Origin: Lonicera japonica
Lineage: Eukaryota; Streptophyta; Magnoliopsida; Dipsacales; Caprifoliaceae
Reading direction: 5' to 3'
Assembly (NCBI GenBank): GCA_021464415.1
Contig: CM038471.1
Span: 8,893,386-8,957,385 of the forward strand
Length of the DNA: 64,000 nucleotides
The notes under the pieces were generated by a model, which worked only from the letters and a program-made list of their open reading frames with translations, did no database searches and had not been told where the DNA came from. Positions 11,421 through 22,642 of this stretch are shown here, one piece after another (positions within the stretch are counted from its first letter, which is position 1; each line of letters starts with the position of its first letter). A program made the translations under genes and the position numbers.

Positions 11421-12815
11421 TGTGAGACAGGACACCTAAAGTGGCTTGGATAGTTTTTAAAGCATAACTTCTTTCTCGAAACTCCAAATCATGCGTTTCT
11501 TGAGCCTTAAATCAAGAGAATTTCAAGAGCTACAACTTTTCAGTTCAACACTTTTCCAAATTCCGCCATCTTTAGATCCTAAATTGCATTACAAAATTCT
11601 GGCAGCAAAAGAAAAAAAGAGAGAAAATATTCCAAAAGCGTGTGGTGCCCACTCTCATGTTTTAATCACTCAACCCATAACCCAACACTCCACTCCCTAG
11701 ACAATTTCCACATTATTCTCTTACACACTCCACTCTTTAGACAAAGTCTACTATTTTCTTACACCCCCTCACCCCATTGTCTACTTTCATGATAAATATT
11801 CTCTTCCATTTCTCACATATATTGATTCATTTTTGGCCAAGAGGGAGACCACCATACGAGAGTTTTGAAGAAAAGAGGAGAGCTTGTTGTAGAGAGAGAA
11901 AATATTTGAGTGCTACATATTTTTCTTCTTCTTGTATTATTGTTACATTTGTTGAAGAAGACAATATTGTAGAGTGTTGAGAGAAATTCGTTTACTCACA
12001 TATTTAAGGAGCTATTTTATTATTTATTTTGTTCTTTTATCTTTATGGAAGGCAAATCTCCCTTTCAAGGGGAGAGATGAAGCCTCATTTTTATTTGTGA
12101 TTTAGAATTTTATAATATTGCATAAATATACTCATTTGTGATTTTTCTTAAATAAGATCTTCGGATTACTCTAAACACCATAGGTGATCCCATTTTGGTT
12201 TTTATACTTGACTTAAGAGATAAGCTACATACCATAGGATTTTCTTAAATTCATTTTTTTTTTCCAAATTTATCTTCTAGTTCTTAAGTGTTAATGTGAG
12301 TAAGTGACAACCTTATATTATTATTGTTTCTAAAAGAAGAAAATATATATCTTGAAAGGAAAAATCTCTTATAAACAAATAAATTGTTAAATACTATTTG
12401 GTTAGCTTTTGGGTTCACTCTACATACCATATGTGATTCCATTTAATCAAACTAGTATAGAATTTATTTTGGGTATATATGTGCAATAATATATTATTTT
12501 AGATACATTGATAATTTGGTGGTGGATTCTTAACTCTTGAAATTCCTACATTTTATTTCTCCAAGACAACTTTCTCCACTTTTATTACATTTTATTAGTA
12601 TTAAAATTATTCATAAGAAAAGTAAGCATTTCTCAAAGATAAAAAATGGTTTTTAATCTAAATCTATTATTTTTTCAATTTTGCTTTCATTGATCCCTAA
12701 ACAACTCCCGTGGATTTGACCCCTTACTACTGCTATCTACGTTACTAATATATTTTTTAGGTACATAAGGATTTTTGATCAAGCTATATTTAGCGACGAA
12801 GATAGCTCCCTATCA
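11421..12815 (+). repeat. 5' LTR of Athila-like element
   Basis: Ends ..TCCCTATCA two bases before the primer site, and probably begins TGTGAGACAGGACACC. The start is placed by TG and by where Helitron similarity stops; no second LTR is available to prove it. AT-rich, with no long ORF. Confidence 0.55.
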
Positions 12816-12817
12816 AA

Positions 12818-12836
12818 TGGCGCCGTTTTCGGGGAG
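12818..12836 (+). promoter_or_regulatory. Primer binding site of Athila-like element
   Basis: TGGCGCCGTTTTCGGGGAG, two bases after the LTR end. It resembles the tRNA-Asp-complementary site common in plant gypsy elements. Confidence 0.75.
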
Positions 12837-13806
12837 TTGACACCAATGAAAATGGCGTGAAGACTTTTTGAGATTTGTTAGATTTAGTTGTAATTATTCG
12901 ATTTGGTTGTAAAATTAATAATTTTTCTTTGGACATTTTGGATTGTTTAAAAACTGTAATATTTATTTATATGGTGTTCTGGGACTGCCCAAATTAAGTG
13001 TTAAAAAAAATTGCAAAAAGGAAACTGGACGAAATAGAGATTGCATTTTTGGAAGGAAAAAAAAGATAACACTTAAAGACTCTCTATTTTAGGTCAGTAG
13101 GACTCTCGGTGACTACTGAAATTTAGGGAAATTTCCCCCTGATCGACTCAACCGAATCATCAGCCCGCTTGCGGGAGGTACATTTTTCATCACTCGTGAA
13201 TCTCCTTTCAGCGAGTCAATTCCTATGTGCTCTAATTGCTATGTGTTTATTTTTAGCACATTTATTTTGAATGGTGAATGATGAATAATTGGACCTAAAG
13301 CCTAGCCCGGCTATTGAAACGAGTTGGGATTTCATCACCCACTCAATCGCCTATCCATTTGCTTGTGATCCTAAGCCGTCATTAATTAAAATTAACTCAC
13401 TAGCAAGCCAAATAGGATTCGGTGTTCATAGGACCTCTAAAGAAAATAAGCGATCGGTAGCCACTCCAGTGAGCTCTTCCAAGCCTATGGTAGATTAACT
13501 AGTTGGTATTAGTTCTTCAGCCCTGGTTTGGGAGAATTTAATTTGGTAAGCTTCTCGGACAATTTTTATTGTTCGTTTCGATCAAATCTGGACAAGAGTA
13601 TGAGCACAAAATTTTCAATCAGGTGGTGTCAAAGAGCTCACGCTTTCCCACCCACGAATAATTAAAATTGACTACCCTTTCACTAAATTGAAAATAATAA
13701 TTGGTTATATGCTATCTAGGAATTCTTTCCTTTATTAGTGCAAGTCAACCAATTAGGATTGTAGTCATTTTGTGTCCTATTTTCTTAAACCACCAATCTA
13801 TTCTTT
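12837..13806 (+). other. Athila-like leader
   Basis: No gene supported. Short frames have no recognisable domain. This is the stretch between the primer site and the first gag-like peptide. Confidence 0.5.
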
Positions 13807-15820
13807 TTGGAAAGTCAAATTTCACAATATTTATCTCATGGGATGCGAAAGTCCAAAAGGCTATTGAACCGATCACGTAGCAATTCAACTCTTGATTCAC
13901 GAGATACGGATCTCTGTGATCTTATAGTAGACCTCACCCCATTTTCCATAGACTCTAGTCAGAGTTCACCCACATCTCCCATCGTTCAAATTCCCCATCC
14001 AAAAATGGCGGAAGAACGACCATTGAAGGACTACTTTCTCCTGTCACTACAAATCCTCCATCTTGTATTGTCCTCCCGGCTACTATAGCAACTCATTTTG
14101 AAATTCGTCCGGCGACGATTTCAATGTTACCCAGTTTTCATGGCTTAGACCGAGAGAGTCCATACCCTCACTTGGAAAAATTTCTTAATGTCTGTGCAAC
14201 CTTTAAGAGCCAAAATCTAAATGATGAGAATGTTCAGTTAATGTTGTTCCCTTTCTCCCTTCATGACAAAGCTTCTTTGTGGCTTAATTCTTTACCACAA
14301 GATTCAATTCGCTTATGGGATCAATTAGCCAAAAAGTTCATGGCTAAATTATACCCAATGAATCGAACAAATGAAATGCGTCAGTCCATCCAAGATTTTC
14401 GTCAAAAAGACAATGAACAATTTTATGAAGCATGGGATAGATTTTAGGATTTCATTATCAAATGCCCTCATCACAGCATTAATAAAATTTGTCTAGTCCA
14501 ATATTTTTATAATGGTCTCAGTCCTGTCTCAGTCCCACTTCTCGTAACTTGATAGAGTCCATGCATAAGGGAAAGTTCATGCACCTCACTCCCACTGAAG
14601 CCTACACATTTTTAACTGAACTAGGAGAAGACTCACAACAGTGGGATGCTTCTAATGAATTTTCTAGGTTTGACCCAAGTCTTAGAACTGGTGGTAGGTA
14701 TGAAATCAAGAGTGACCCAGAGTTAAAGAACTTAATGCAAGGTTTCAACCAAGGTTTAACAGCTTTGACCAAAATAGTAGAGGCTTTAGCCTGTTCAATG
14801 CAAAAGCAAACTGTTGAGCCTACTCCAGTCATGAGTGTCTACAATGAGCCCAACACATTTCCATGCATTGTCTGTTCTAGTGTACACCATACCGCTCACT
14901 CATGCCCAACCTTATTTCCTGAACCTGAGCCAATTATGGAACAAGCCTTTGAGTTGAATAACTTTAGGAAACCCAATCCGGCTAGTTTCAGCCAGACATA
15001 CAATTCTGAGTGGAGGAACCATCCTAACTTCTCTTAGAAGCATGATCAATCTTCAAATCCACAACATTCACAACCTCAAGTTAGGGGTCCTCCAGGTTTC
15101 TAAGCCCAAGCTAGGCAGAACCCAAACTAGTTTCCAAATGATCACCATCGTTTTTCACATCAAAGTGGAAACCATTCGGGAAATCAACAGATTGTCCATT
15201 CGTCTAGTCATTCTTATGGCTCTGCGCCTCAGTTTAGTGCTAATAGAGAGTTGGTTTCTTATCTTCCATATGCTGCCCTTCAACAGCAATCGAAACCAGC
15301 TCTCGAAGACCTTATGTTGCAGATTCTCACGTAGCAACAACAAACTCTTAATGCCCATACACAAAGCACCTTTCAAGTAATCCAACAAATGCAACAACAG
15401 TTGAGTCAATTGACTGCTGAGAGAGACAAGGGTAAATTCCCTAGTCAACTAATTGCTAATCCAAAAGGTAATAGCAAAGAGCCTGTGTATGAGGTTGGTT
15501 CCTTTTTTGGTCAAGACCAATTTCAAGGTGAGTTAAAGTCTTCCACCACCTTAAGATCAAGACTGCAAATTGACAATCATGTTGAAATGCCTAATGATTC
15601 CATTGAGAACGATACATCTGTCATTCCTAAATTCCCTCCTAGTGAACCAGAAGTTGTGGTTCAAGATACAAATCTGTTGAAGGAGGATTCCAAAATTTCA
15701 CTCAAGAAAAAAGAAAGGACTCAACTTAAGGAAACAATTTATGTGCCTCGGGCACCCTTTCCTGATAGGTTAACATTGACCACCAAACCAAAGCACTTTG
15801 ATGAGATCAAGGAAGTGTTC
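13807..15820 (+). pseudogene. Athila-like Gag polyprotein (broken)
   Basis: Gag would assemble the particle and bind RNA. An N-terminal piece (13807-14088) ends with MAEERPLKDYF. After a frameshift, the capsid region at 14124-14447 has FHGLDRESPYPHLEKFL and DKASLWLNSLPQDSIRLWDQL. A TAG (14445) and another frameshift precede 14549, where ESMHKGKFMHLTPTEAY begins. A Cys/His knuckle-like CIVCSSVHHTAHSCP lies near 14870. From 14549 to 16399 one frame is used, with stops at 15035, near 15101, 15121 and 15334, and at 15821. A Gln-rich stretch (QQMQQQLSQ) is near 15390. Confidence 0.75.
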
Positions 15821-16399
15821 TAAAATGTTCATATCAAAATTCCATTCCTTACTGCCATCAAGCAAATCCCTTCGTATGCTAAGTTCTTGAAAGACTTGTG
15901 TACTGTCAAATGGAAGACAAATGTCCCACATGACGCTTTCATAGCTGAACAGGCTACATCTGTCATTCAGCAAAAGACTGTTGTCAAATACAAAGATCCT
16001 GGTCGTCCTACGATCCCATGCAAGTTAGGTAATAAGTATTCAACTCACGCGTTAATTGATTTAGGAGCCAGTGTCAATTTGTTACCATATTCTCTCTACC
16101 AAGAGTTGGGCTTGCAAGATATGAAGCCCACTCGAGTCACTCTGCAATTGGCATATCGTTCTGTCAAAGTCCCCCGAGGAATTGTCGAGGATGTTTTGGT
16201 TAAGGTGTTTGGATTTTATTACTCAGTTGATTTCATAGTTCTAGACACCCAGCCCTCTGATGAAAACTCCATCCCAATCATTTTGGGACGTCCTTTTCTT
16301 GCCACTTCAAATGCGCTCATTAACTGTAGGAATGGGTCTATGACTCTTACCTTTGGTAATTTGACAGTGGAATTCAATATTTTTCAACTCATGAAATAG
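15821..16399 (+). pseudogene. Athila-like retropepsin (aspartic protease)
   Basis: Cleaves the polyprotein. After a stop at 15821 the same frame resumes with NVHIKIPFLTAIKQIPSYAK and LKDLCTVKW, a linker typical of Athila. The active site is ALIDLGASVNLLPYSLY (about 16051), with the catalytic Asp in D-L-G-A kept. The C-terminal flap region has IPIILGRPFLATSNALINC. It ends at TAG 16397-16399. Downstream, 16400-16668 is a decayed linker in several frames. The copia insertion starts at 16674, after CTAAC. Confidence 0.8.
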
Positions 16400-16673
16400 C
16401 CATCTAATGTTGAAATGGTAGAAGAAGTGTGTTATCGATAGTCTTGTTCAAGAAATGGTGGACCATTCTTATCCTGATGACCCTATCCAACAATGTCTGA
16501 ATTTTCTAGAATCAGATATTGATTTAGATGATGCCATGGATAGTGTCAATTAATTGTTAGACTACACCACTTTGATAGACATTGATAAATGGATCACTGA
16601 AAATGAATCTTGGACAGATTGCTTTGAATCTCTTCATCTCGAACAAATTCTTGGTATAGATACTGGCCCTAAC

Positions 16674-18142
16674 TGATGTAGACATAAATACAGGATCGTT
16701 TGATATTGCGTATAGATTGAACAAAAAACTTTTACTAAAACCCTATAAGAATAAATGGATTTCATCTTTGTGGATCATGTAGAGGATCCATATGAGGAGA
16801 CTAGGGTTTGAAAGTATCAGATTGCGATTTTGTCAAATTTTTTAATTCTCGCTGGGCTGCGAAAATCGATTATTTTCGCCACCAAAATGACTTTTGATCG
16901 TCCTTATATTTCGCGCAATGATTGTAACTTTGCGTTCCGAACGACATATCCAAAAATCAGCCCGATCCAACGGTGCGATCAAAAGTTCCGACTGATTTAC
17001 GACTGCTATGCCGAAAAACCTAAAGATCTTCTATCGTATTCCTTCCGCCATCAAATCTTGCACCGAGTGTGGGCTACGGCATCACCAAGATTTTGTCCTC
17101 ACTCAATAGAACAAACCCTAACTCATGAGAATTATTGTTATACGAGAAGAGACAAGGCCGGCGTATATATAAGGCTACGATAAGGACCTTAAGGAGAAAT
17201 AATTGTTTGGGCTTCCTATGGAAAGTTGGAATCCTAATTCCACTATGAATTAGTTCCTTCCGTAAATTATAATTCACACCACTAAAGAATTATAATTGTA
17301 CTCCCGTCCTTATCTCAAAATTTAATTTCGAGCTCCTTGTTATTAAATACTTATTATTCTCCCCATGTTAAGATTACAGATAACCGTCATTTAAATTAAA
17401 TTACTGACAATTATATTTAAATGACTTCTTAATCCTTGAGCTTACCACTTAACTTATTTGACATGTCGGATTAACAAAATCCACCTGCAGGGTTTGACAT
17501 TATCAAAACTTATAAGCTTCTCAAGGGGCTATCATCAATCCCTATACCGGGACGTGGATTATGTCAATAATTAATATTCATCATACATATAGTATCGTCA
17601 TCCAATTCACGAAGATTATTGATCCATAAATGAATCTCACTCTTAATGAGTCAAAACAACAAACACTACATATATATGTCTATTAATTATTTCAAGATTA
17701 AGAGCATAAGGAATCATAATAACCATGGGATTTTAAATTATTTTATATAGTCAGTATAAAAATAATTAATCCAAAGTGGTCCTATTCAATACACACAAAG
17801 TGTACTAGCACAACGAGTTAAAACTATACCATTTCTTGTAGTTAAGATAAACTACTAAAACTTGTGCTACAATCCAACCGATGGGTGTCCAATTCCATTT
17901 AAGACTGTGAACCATTAAACTTATATTTCACAAGAACCGATGATATGATCTTATGTGTGTAAGCTATACTCTACACACCAAATCATCTATTATATGGAAT
18001 AAAAGACACACATGCACAATATTTAAATAAATAATATAATGCAACCATTGCCCATAAAGATTCTCATTAAAATAGCAAAACCAAGTTTATAACATATCCA
18101 AACCAACAAGAAAATTATGGCTTTTTGTATATCACTCTAACA
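16674..18142 (-). repeat. 3' LTR of copia element
   Basis: On the plus strand it runs TGATGTAGACATAAATAC to ATATCACTCTAACA. In element orientation it starts TGTTAGAGTG. It has the same length as the partner at 28724-30192, with only scattered substitutions. Confidence 0.92.
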
Positions 18143-18155
18143 ATCTCCCACTTAG
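18143..18155 (-). promoter_or_regulatory. Polypurine tract of copia element
   Basis: The minus strand reads AAGTGGGAGAT immediately before the 3' LTR, the usual plus-strand primer position. Confidence 0.8.
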
Positions 18156-19075
18156 ACTCAAAGCCATGCAGCTATGCATCTCACTCCCATTCCCTCAACG
18201 TGAACATGTGTTTTCCCCTCTTATGAATCCTCGGCTCTTTCGAGTTCGCAACCGTTTCACTATTATCAAAATAAAGTGAAATAGCTTATAACACTGAAAG
18301 TGCCACATCTAGATTCATATGGAAGTTCCTGAGTCAAACCGCCTCCTTAGCTGCTTCTAAAGTAGCCACATATTCAGCTTTCATGGTGGAGTCAGCAATG
18401 CATGGCTGCTTGATACTCCTCCAACCAATGACTCCACCTCTTAGAGTAAACACATAACCTGAAGTTGACTTTCTAGAATCCTAACTTCTGACTAAAAATC
18501 CTTGTCTGTGTATCCAACAGGTACTAGACTGTTTGCCTGGTAAACCAACATAAAATCTTAAGTCCTTTTAAGGTACTTAAGTATATGTTTTACCGCAGTC
18601 CAGTGTTCTTTCCCTGGATTAGACTGATATCTGCTAACCATACCAATGGTAAAGAAAATGTCTGGTCTAGTACACAATATAGCATACATGAGGCTTCCCA
18701 CTGCCGAAGCATAAGGAATTCCCTTCATCCTCTCTATCTCATCATTTGTCTTATGACATTGATCTTGGATAGAGTGATTCCATACCTAAAAAAGGGAGAA
18801 ACCCTTTCTTGGAATTTTGTATACTAAATCTGGCAAGAATTGTATCGACGTAAGTACTTTAGATAAGCCCAACATCCTGTTTTTCCAATCTCGCATAAAC
18901 TTAATACTAAAGATGTGACTGGCTTCTCCTAAGCCCTTCATATCGAACTGACTTGTAAACCATACCTCACTGAAGATAATATTCACATATCGCTTCCAAT
19001 AAGTAAAATATTATCCACATACAATACCTAGAATACCACCACGCTTCGGCTGCGCCTTTTGTACACAAAAGACTC
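18156..19075 (-). pseudogene. Copia RT C-terminal part and RNase H (broken)
   Basis: Continues the RT from 24199 after the nested element. The minus strand first reads ESFVYKR, then VLYVDNILL at 19010-19027, where the catalytic YVDD is YVDN. Further on there is IPYASAVGSLMYAILCTRPD (about 18712-18660) and HWTAVKHILKYLKRT, followed by the RNase H start. Multiple stops interrupt it. The missing second Asp of YVDD would abolish polymerisation even if the frame were open. Confidence 0.75.
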
Positions 19076-19080
19076 ATCCG

Positions 19081-20620
19081 TATTGACCTCAAGGTCTTAA
19101 TCTTATTTTGATAATAACAATAAATCAATCATGTGTAATTTAACATGTTCTTGATTTAAGATTATAGATTTCTTATTTGGAAAATCAAGAATAGCATGAT
19201 TGCTCAAAGAAAGTTTGGCAAGGATCATTCAATCATTATCCGATCAAGTCAACGAGGCATTGGACTAGCAAGAAGATCAAATTAATCACTCGCATGCTAT
19301 CAATGCATTTCATGAAGCACAAAATATTAAGGATCATATGCCAAAGCTTCAAGGGAAAAGCCTCAAGGAAGAATCAATTTGAAGAAACAAATCAAAGCAT
19401 TCGAAGACTCACATATTTGGTAATTGAGTGTTTGCTTAGGATTAATGTAAAGTTTATTAATTGATTGATTATATAGCTCATACATATTGATATATCATTC
19501 TTAGATTGATCAAAATCAGTTTGAATCAAAATTTCTTTGAAAACATCATTCTTGCAAAAATCGGTTTTCAAATAAATTCATATTAAATTCAAATGATCAT
19601 ATTTTGAGTTTTCCCAAAAAAAGGTTTCTTAGAAACTTATTTTTGAAGTCCCCAAAGCATTAGAATTGATTTTGGAGCTTATATGCAAAAGTGCAAAAAA
19701 TGGGATTTTTGGCCTTTTGGCCTGTTGGGCAGACTGGTCCATCAGTCGACTGATGGTTTTGCTCAGTCGACTGAGGGTCCATCAGTCGACTTATGGTTTT
19801 TTCTTAGTCGACTGATGCTTCAGAATATAGCCATTGGATTTTTGATTTTTTACTATTTTTGGCACCAAACCTCTAGAACGGCTATATCATTTTTGGGACT
19901 ATATATACACTATCTAAGACACATTTTGAACACCTTGAATCACTCTTATACTCTCTACTTTATCTATCTTCAATATCTAAAGATTCAAGAAATTGTTTTT
20001 GATCAATCATTATCATTTGAGCTATATCTTCTTGATCAAATAGGATAACTCTAGTGTGAGCCTTAAATTGTATTCTTTACACACTTGAGAGAGTTATTGT
20101 AAATTGGTGTGAATCACCAAACTTTTATATTCAAATTGTGAGAGGTAAATCTCATAGGAAAAACAAGAAGGTTAAATCTTGTTTAGAATTTGTGAAAGGT
20201 AAATTTCACAAGGTTAGCAAGAGGGTATCTTGTGAGAGTGTTGTGGTATAGCAACACTTGTAGAGTGTGTGAGAAGAATACACTTGTAGTGGTTTGATCT
20301 TCACCCGGAAGGAGACTGTTATTAGTGAAAATTCTCGGGGAATTAACCGAGCGCGGATTATGGTTTGGTAAACCAAAACCGTGTGGACAAAAAGCCTTGG
20401 ACTTCAAATCGGTTCAATCTTTCTTACTCAATCTCTTTATTATTGATTGTTTGATTATTTGCTCTTGAGATTGTTTATTTAATTGTTTATGTGCTTACAT
20501 TCCTTGATATATTTGTTTAGTAAATTTGTTTTACTTAAACATTGTTAAAAGAGTTTTTAATTTCGCATTAAAGTTTTTAAACCCTATTCACCCCCCTCTA
20601 GGGTTGAAATCCGACCAACA
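19081..20620 (+). repeat. 5' LTR of gag-only element 1
   Basis: Starts TATTGACCTCAAGG (TG changed to TA; the partner has TGTTGACC) and ends AATCCGACCAACA. It contains a palindrome cluster and a TATA box. The partner LTR is 22643-24193. Confidence 0.92.
19743..19912 (+). promoter_or_regulatory. CAGTCGACTG palindrome cluster and TATA box in LTR
   Basis: Four AGTCGACT cores occur between 19743 and 19814 at roughly 20 bp spacing, the first two as CAGTCGACTG. A TATA-like CTATATATA lies at 19900-19908. The cluster is also in the partner LTR (23304-23378) and, inverted, inside the element (21962-22014). The LTRs of the sister element at 57182-61926 lack it. A role as U3 enhancer is inferred. Confidence 0.55.
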
Positions 20621-20622
20621 AT

Positions 20623-20640
20623 TGGTATAAGAAGTTATAC
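20623..20640 (+). promoter_or_regulatory. Primer binding site of gag-only element 1 (diverged)
   Basis: TGGTATAAGAAGTTATAC lies two bases after the LTR. It is a worn version of the initiator-Met site (TGGTATCAGAG..) usual for copia elements. Confidence 0.6.
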
Positions 20641-20676
20641 TCTTGTTTTGATTTCACAATCTTAGAGTCCTCGATC

Positions 20677-21801
20677 ATGTATTATTATCAAGGAACCGGC
20701 CTTTTCGAAGGTGCCTCTATTTATAAACCATCATTGTTTGATGGCAAAAACTATAGTTATTGGAAAAATCGTATGTGCACATTTTTACAAGCTAACGATT
20801 TTGAACAATGGAAGGTTACACTTGTTGGACCTTATGAGATTACTAAAACCGATGAGAAGGGAAAAATTGTTCTGAAATTGGTATCTGAATATGATGAGCA
20901 TAACATTAGAAAAATTCAATTCAATGCCAAAGCTTTAAATTCTTTACATTATGCTTTATCTATGGATGAATACAACAAAATCTCTAGTTGCAAAACCGCA
21001 AAAGAGATTTGGGACAAGCTTGAGGTTGCCCATGAGGGAACTTCTCAAGTCAAGGAGGACAATATAAATATACTTGTCCATGATTATGAATTGTTTAATA
21101 TGGAGCCTAACGAATCACTTGCTTCCATGTATAGTAGATTCTCCATTATTACTAATGCTTTGGATCTTCTTGGCAAGACCTACTCCAATGAAGACAAAAT
21201 ACGAAAGATTCTTAGAATTCTTTCCAAGAAGTGGAGGCCTAAGGTGACGGATATACAAGAAGCCAAGAATCTCAAGACATTGAGCATGGATGAACTATTG
21301 GGTTCATTAAAAACCCATGAGAAGGAGTTGGCGAGAGAAGAATGAGAAGAGAGAGCAAATCCAATGACAATTTTTGCCTTAAAGCAAAACGAAGGAAAAG
21401 ATGGAAAAAGCTCAACTAAAGGAGATGGAGACATGGCACTTCTCTCTAGGAAATTTGAAAAATTCCTAGCAAAGAAGAAGTACTCACAAGGGAAGATCGA
21501 CAACAATCCCTCATCTTCAAAGTTCCACAATGATAGATCAACTCATCCAAAAGTTGATAATGAGGAAAGGAAGTGCTTCCATTGTCATGAACCGGGACAC
21601 TACAAGTCAAATTGTCCAGTTAGAAGAAAGGAGAAAAGAGCAAAGAAAGAAGAATTGTATAAGATATTAAAAGATGCTCTCAAAGGGCATACAAGCGAAT
21701 CGGATGAAGACGAATCCGATATTGAATCGAGTGATGAGGAGATGGCACACCTTTGCCTTATGGCAAAAGATGGAGACGCATACAAATCCTTGCCTCATTG
21801 A
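20677..21801 (+). pseudogene. Copia-type Gag of gag-only element 1 (one stop)
   Basis: About 374 codons in one frame from ATG 20677 to TGA 21799. The only break is an in-frame TGA at 21343-21345, where the sister copy has Gly. The N-terminal half has the copia Gag layout (LFDGKNYSYWKNRM near residue 25, AKEIWDKLEVAHEGTSQV, NESLASMYSRFS, LSMDELLGSLKTHE). A zinc knuckle CFHCHEPGHYKSNC (CX2CX4HX4C) lies at about 21574-21615. An acidic tail (ESDEDESDIESSDEEMAH) follows. It would package the element RNA into particles. Nothing pol-like follows. Confidence 0.9.
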
Positions 21802-21886
21802 TGAAGCACACATGACGTCTACCATTTTCTCTCCGTGGCCTTGGCCCTTTTGATGTTGCCATAGGGGGATAAAATGTGTGTTGGGG

Positions 21887-22402
21887 GCAATCAATGTTGG
21901 TAAAAGTTTGGTACCAAAAATGGTAAAAAATCAGAACTCCAACGGCTAGTTTCTGGGCCATCAGTCGACTGAGTGGCCATTAGTCGACTGAGCATAGCCC
22001 ATCAGTCGACTGATGGAGTTCACTGGTCTGAGGCCAGTTTTGCCAAAAATCCAATTTTTCACACTTTTGTATTTTAGCTCTAAAATCAATTTTGAAGCTT
22101 GGGGAAGTTAAAATATAGGTATCCAAGACTTCTAGTATAGTTTTTGTATTAAAAATAATTCATACAAATTTGTAGAGAATTTTTAAAGAATACTAGTTTT
22201 TGGTAAACTATGTTTTTAAAGGCAAAACTAGTTTTGATCAATCTTGTCATGGTTAAATCATTATATGAGCTATATGAATGATCAATGATATCTATTACAT
22301 AAAATCTAAGCACTCACTCATATTATAAACGCTTCGAGTCTTCGTGATGCTTGATTTTCTTCATTTCTATTTTTCTTTGGCTTTTGCAATCAATGTTGGT
22401 AA
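21887..22402 (-). repeat. Inverted LTR-U3 segment flanked by 17 bp direct repeats
   Basis: GCAATCAATGTTGGTAA occurs at 21887-21903 and 22386-22402. The DNA between, read on the minus strand, resembles the element's own LTR from about 19390 to 19870. It includes three AGTCGACT cores, the TTTTTACCATTTTTGGTACC stretch and the AATCAAG..TCGAAG end. It is clearly diverged from both LTRs. The sister element (minus strand, near 59130) has the site without the insert. Confidence 0.8.
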
Positions 22403-22630
22403 GACTTTTAATTGTTTTATGTCTTTAACATTGATAATTGTTTTCTTTTGAAAACCTTATTTGAGATCAAAATTATTTTATTGGTTTGAAAATTATCTCA
22501 AATATTTGCAATGCTTTTAATAATAATTTATTTTATCTTATGCATAAATTGAGGGGGAGCATATATCATTTACTCATATGCTATTTATGCTTGTTATTGA
22601 AAACACACATTAATTTATTGTCATCATCAA

Positions 22631-22642
22631 AAAGGGGGAGAT
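22631..22642 (+). promoter_or_regulatory. Polypurine tract of gag-only element 1
   Basis: AAAGGGGGAGAT lies directly before the 3' LTR (TGTTGACC). Confidence 0.85.

Noticed and set aside
20183..20407. Minus-strand 74-residue frame in the LTR, also in the partner LTR at 23755-23979
   Set aside because: Its repetition only reflects that LTRs are duplicated. No start context or known domain.
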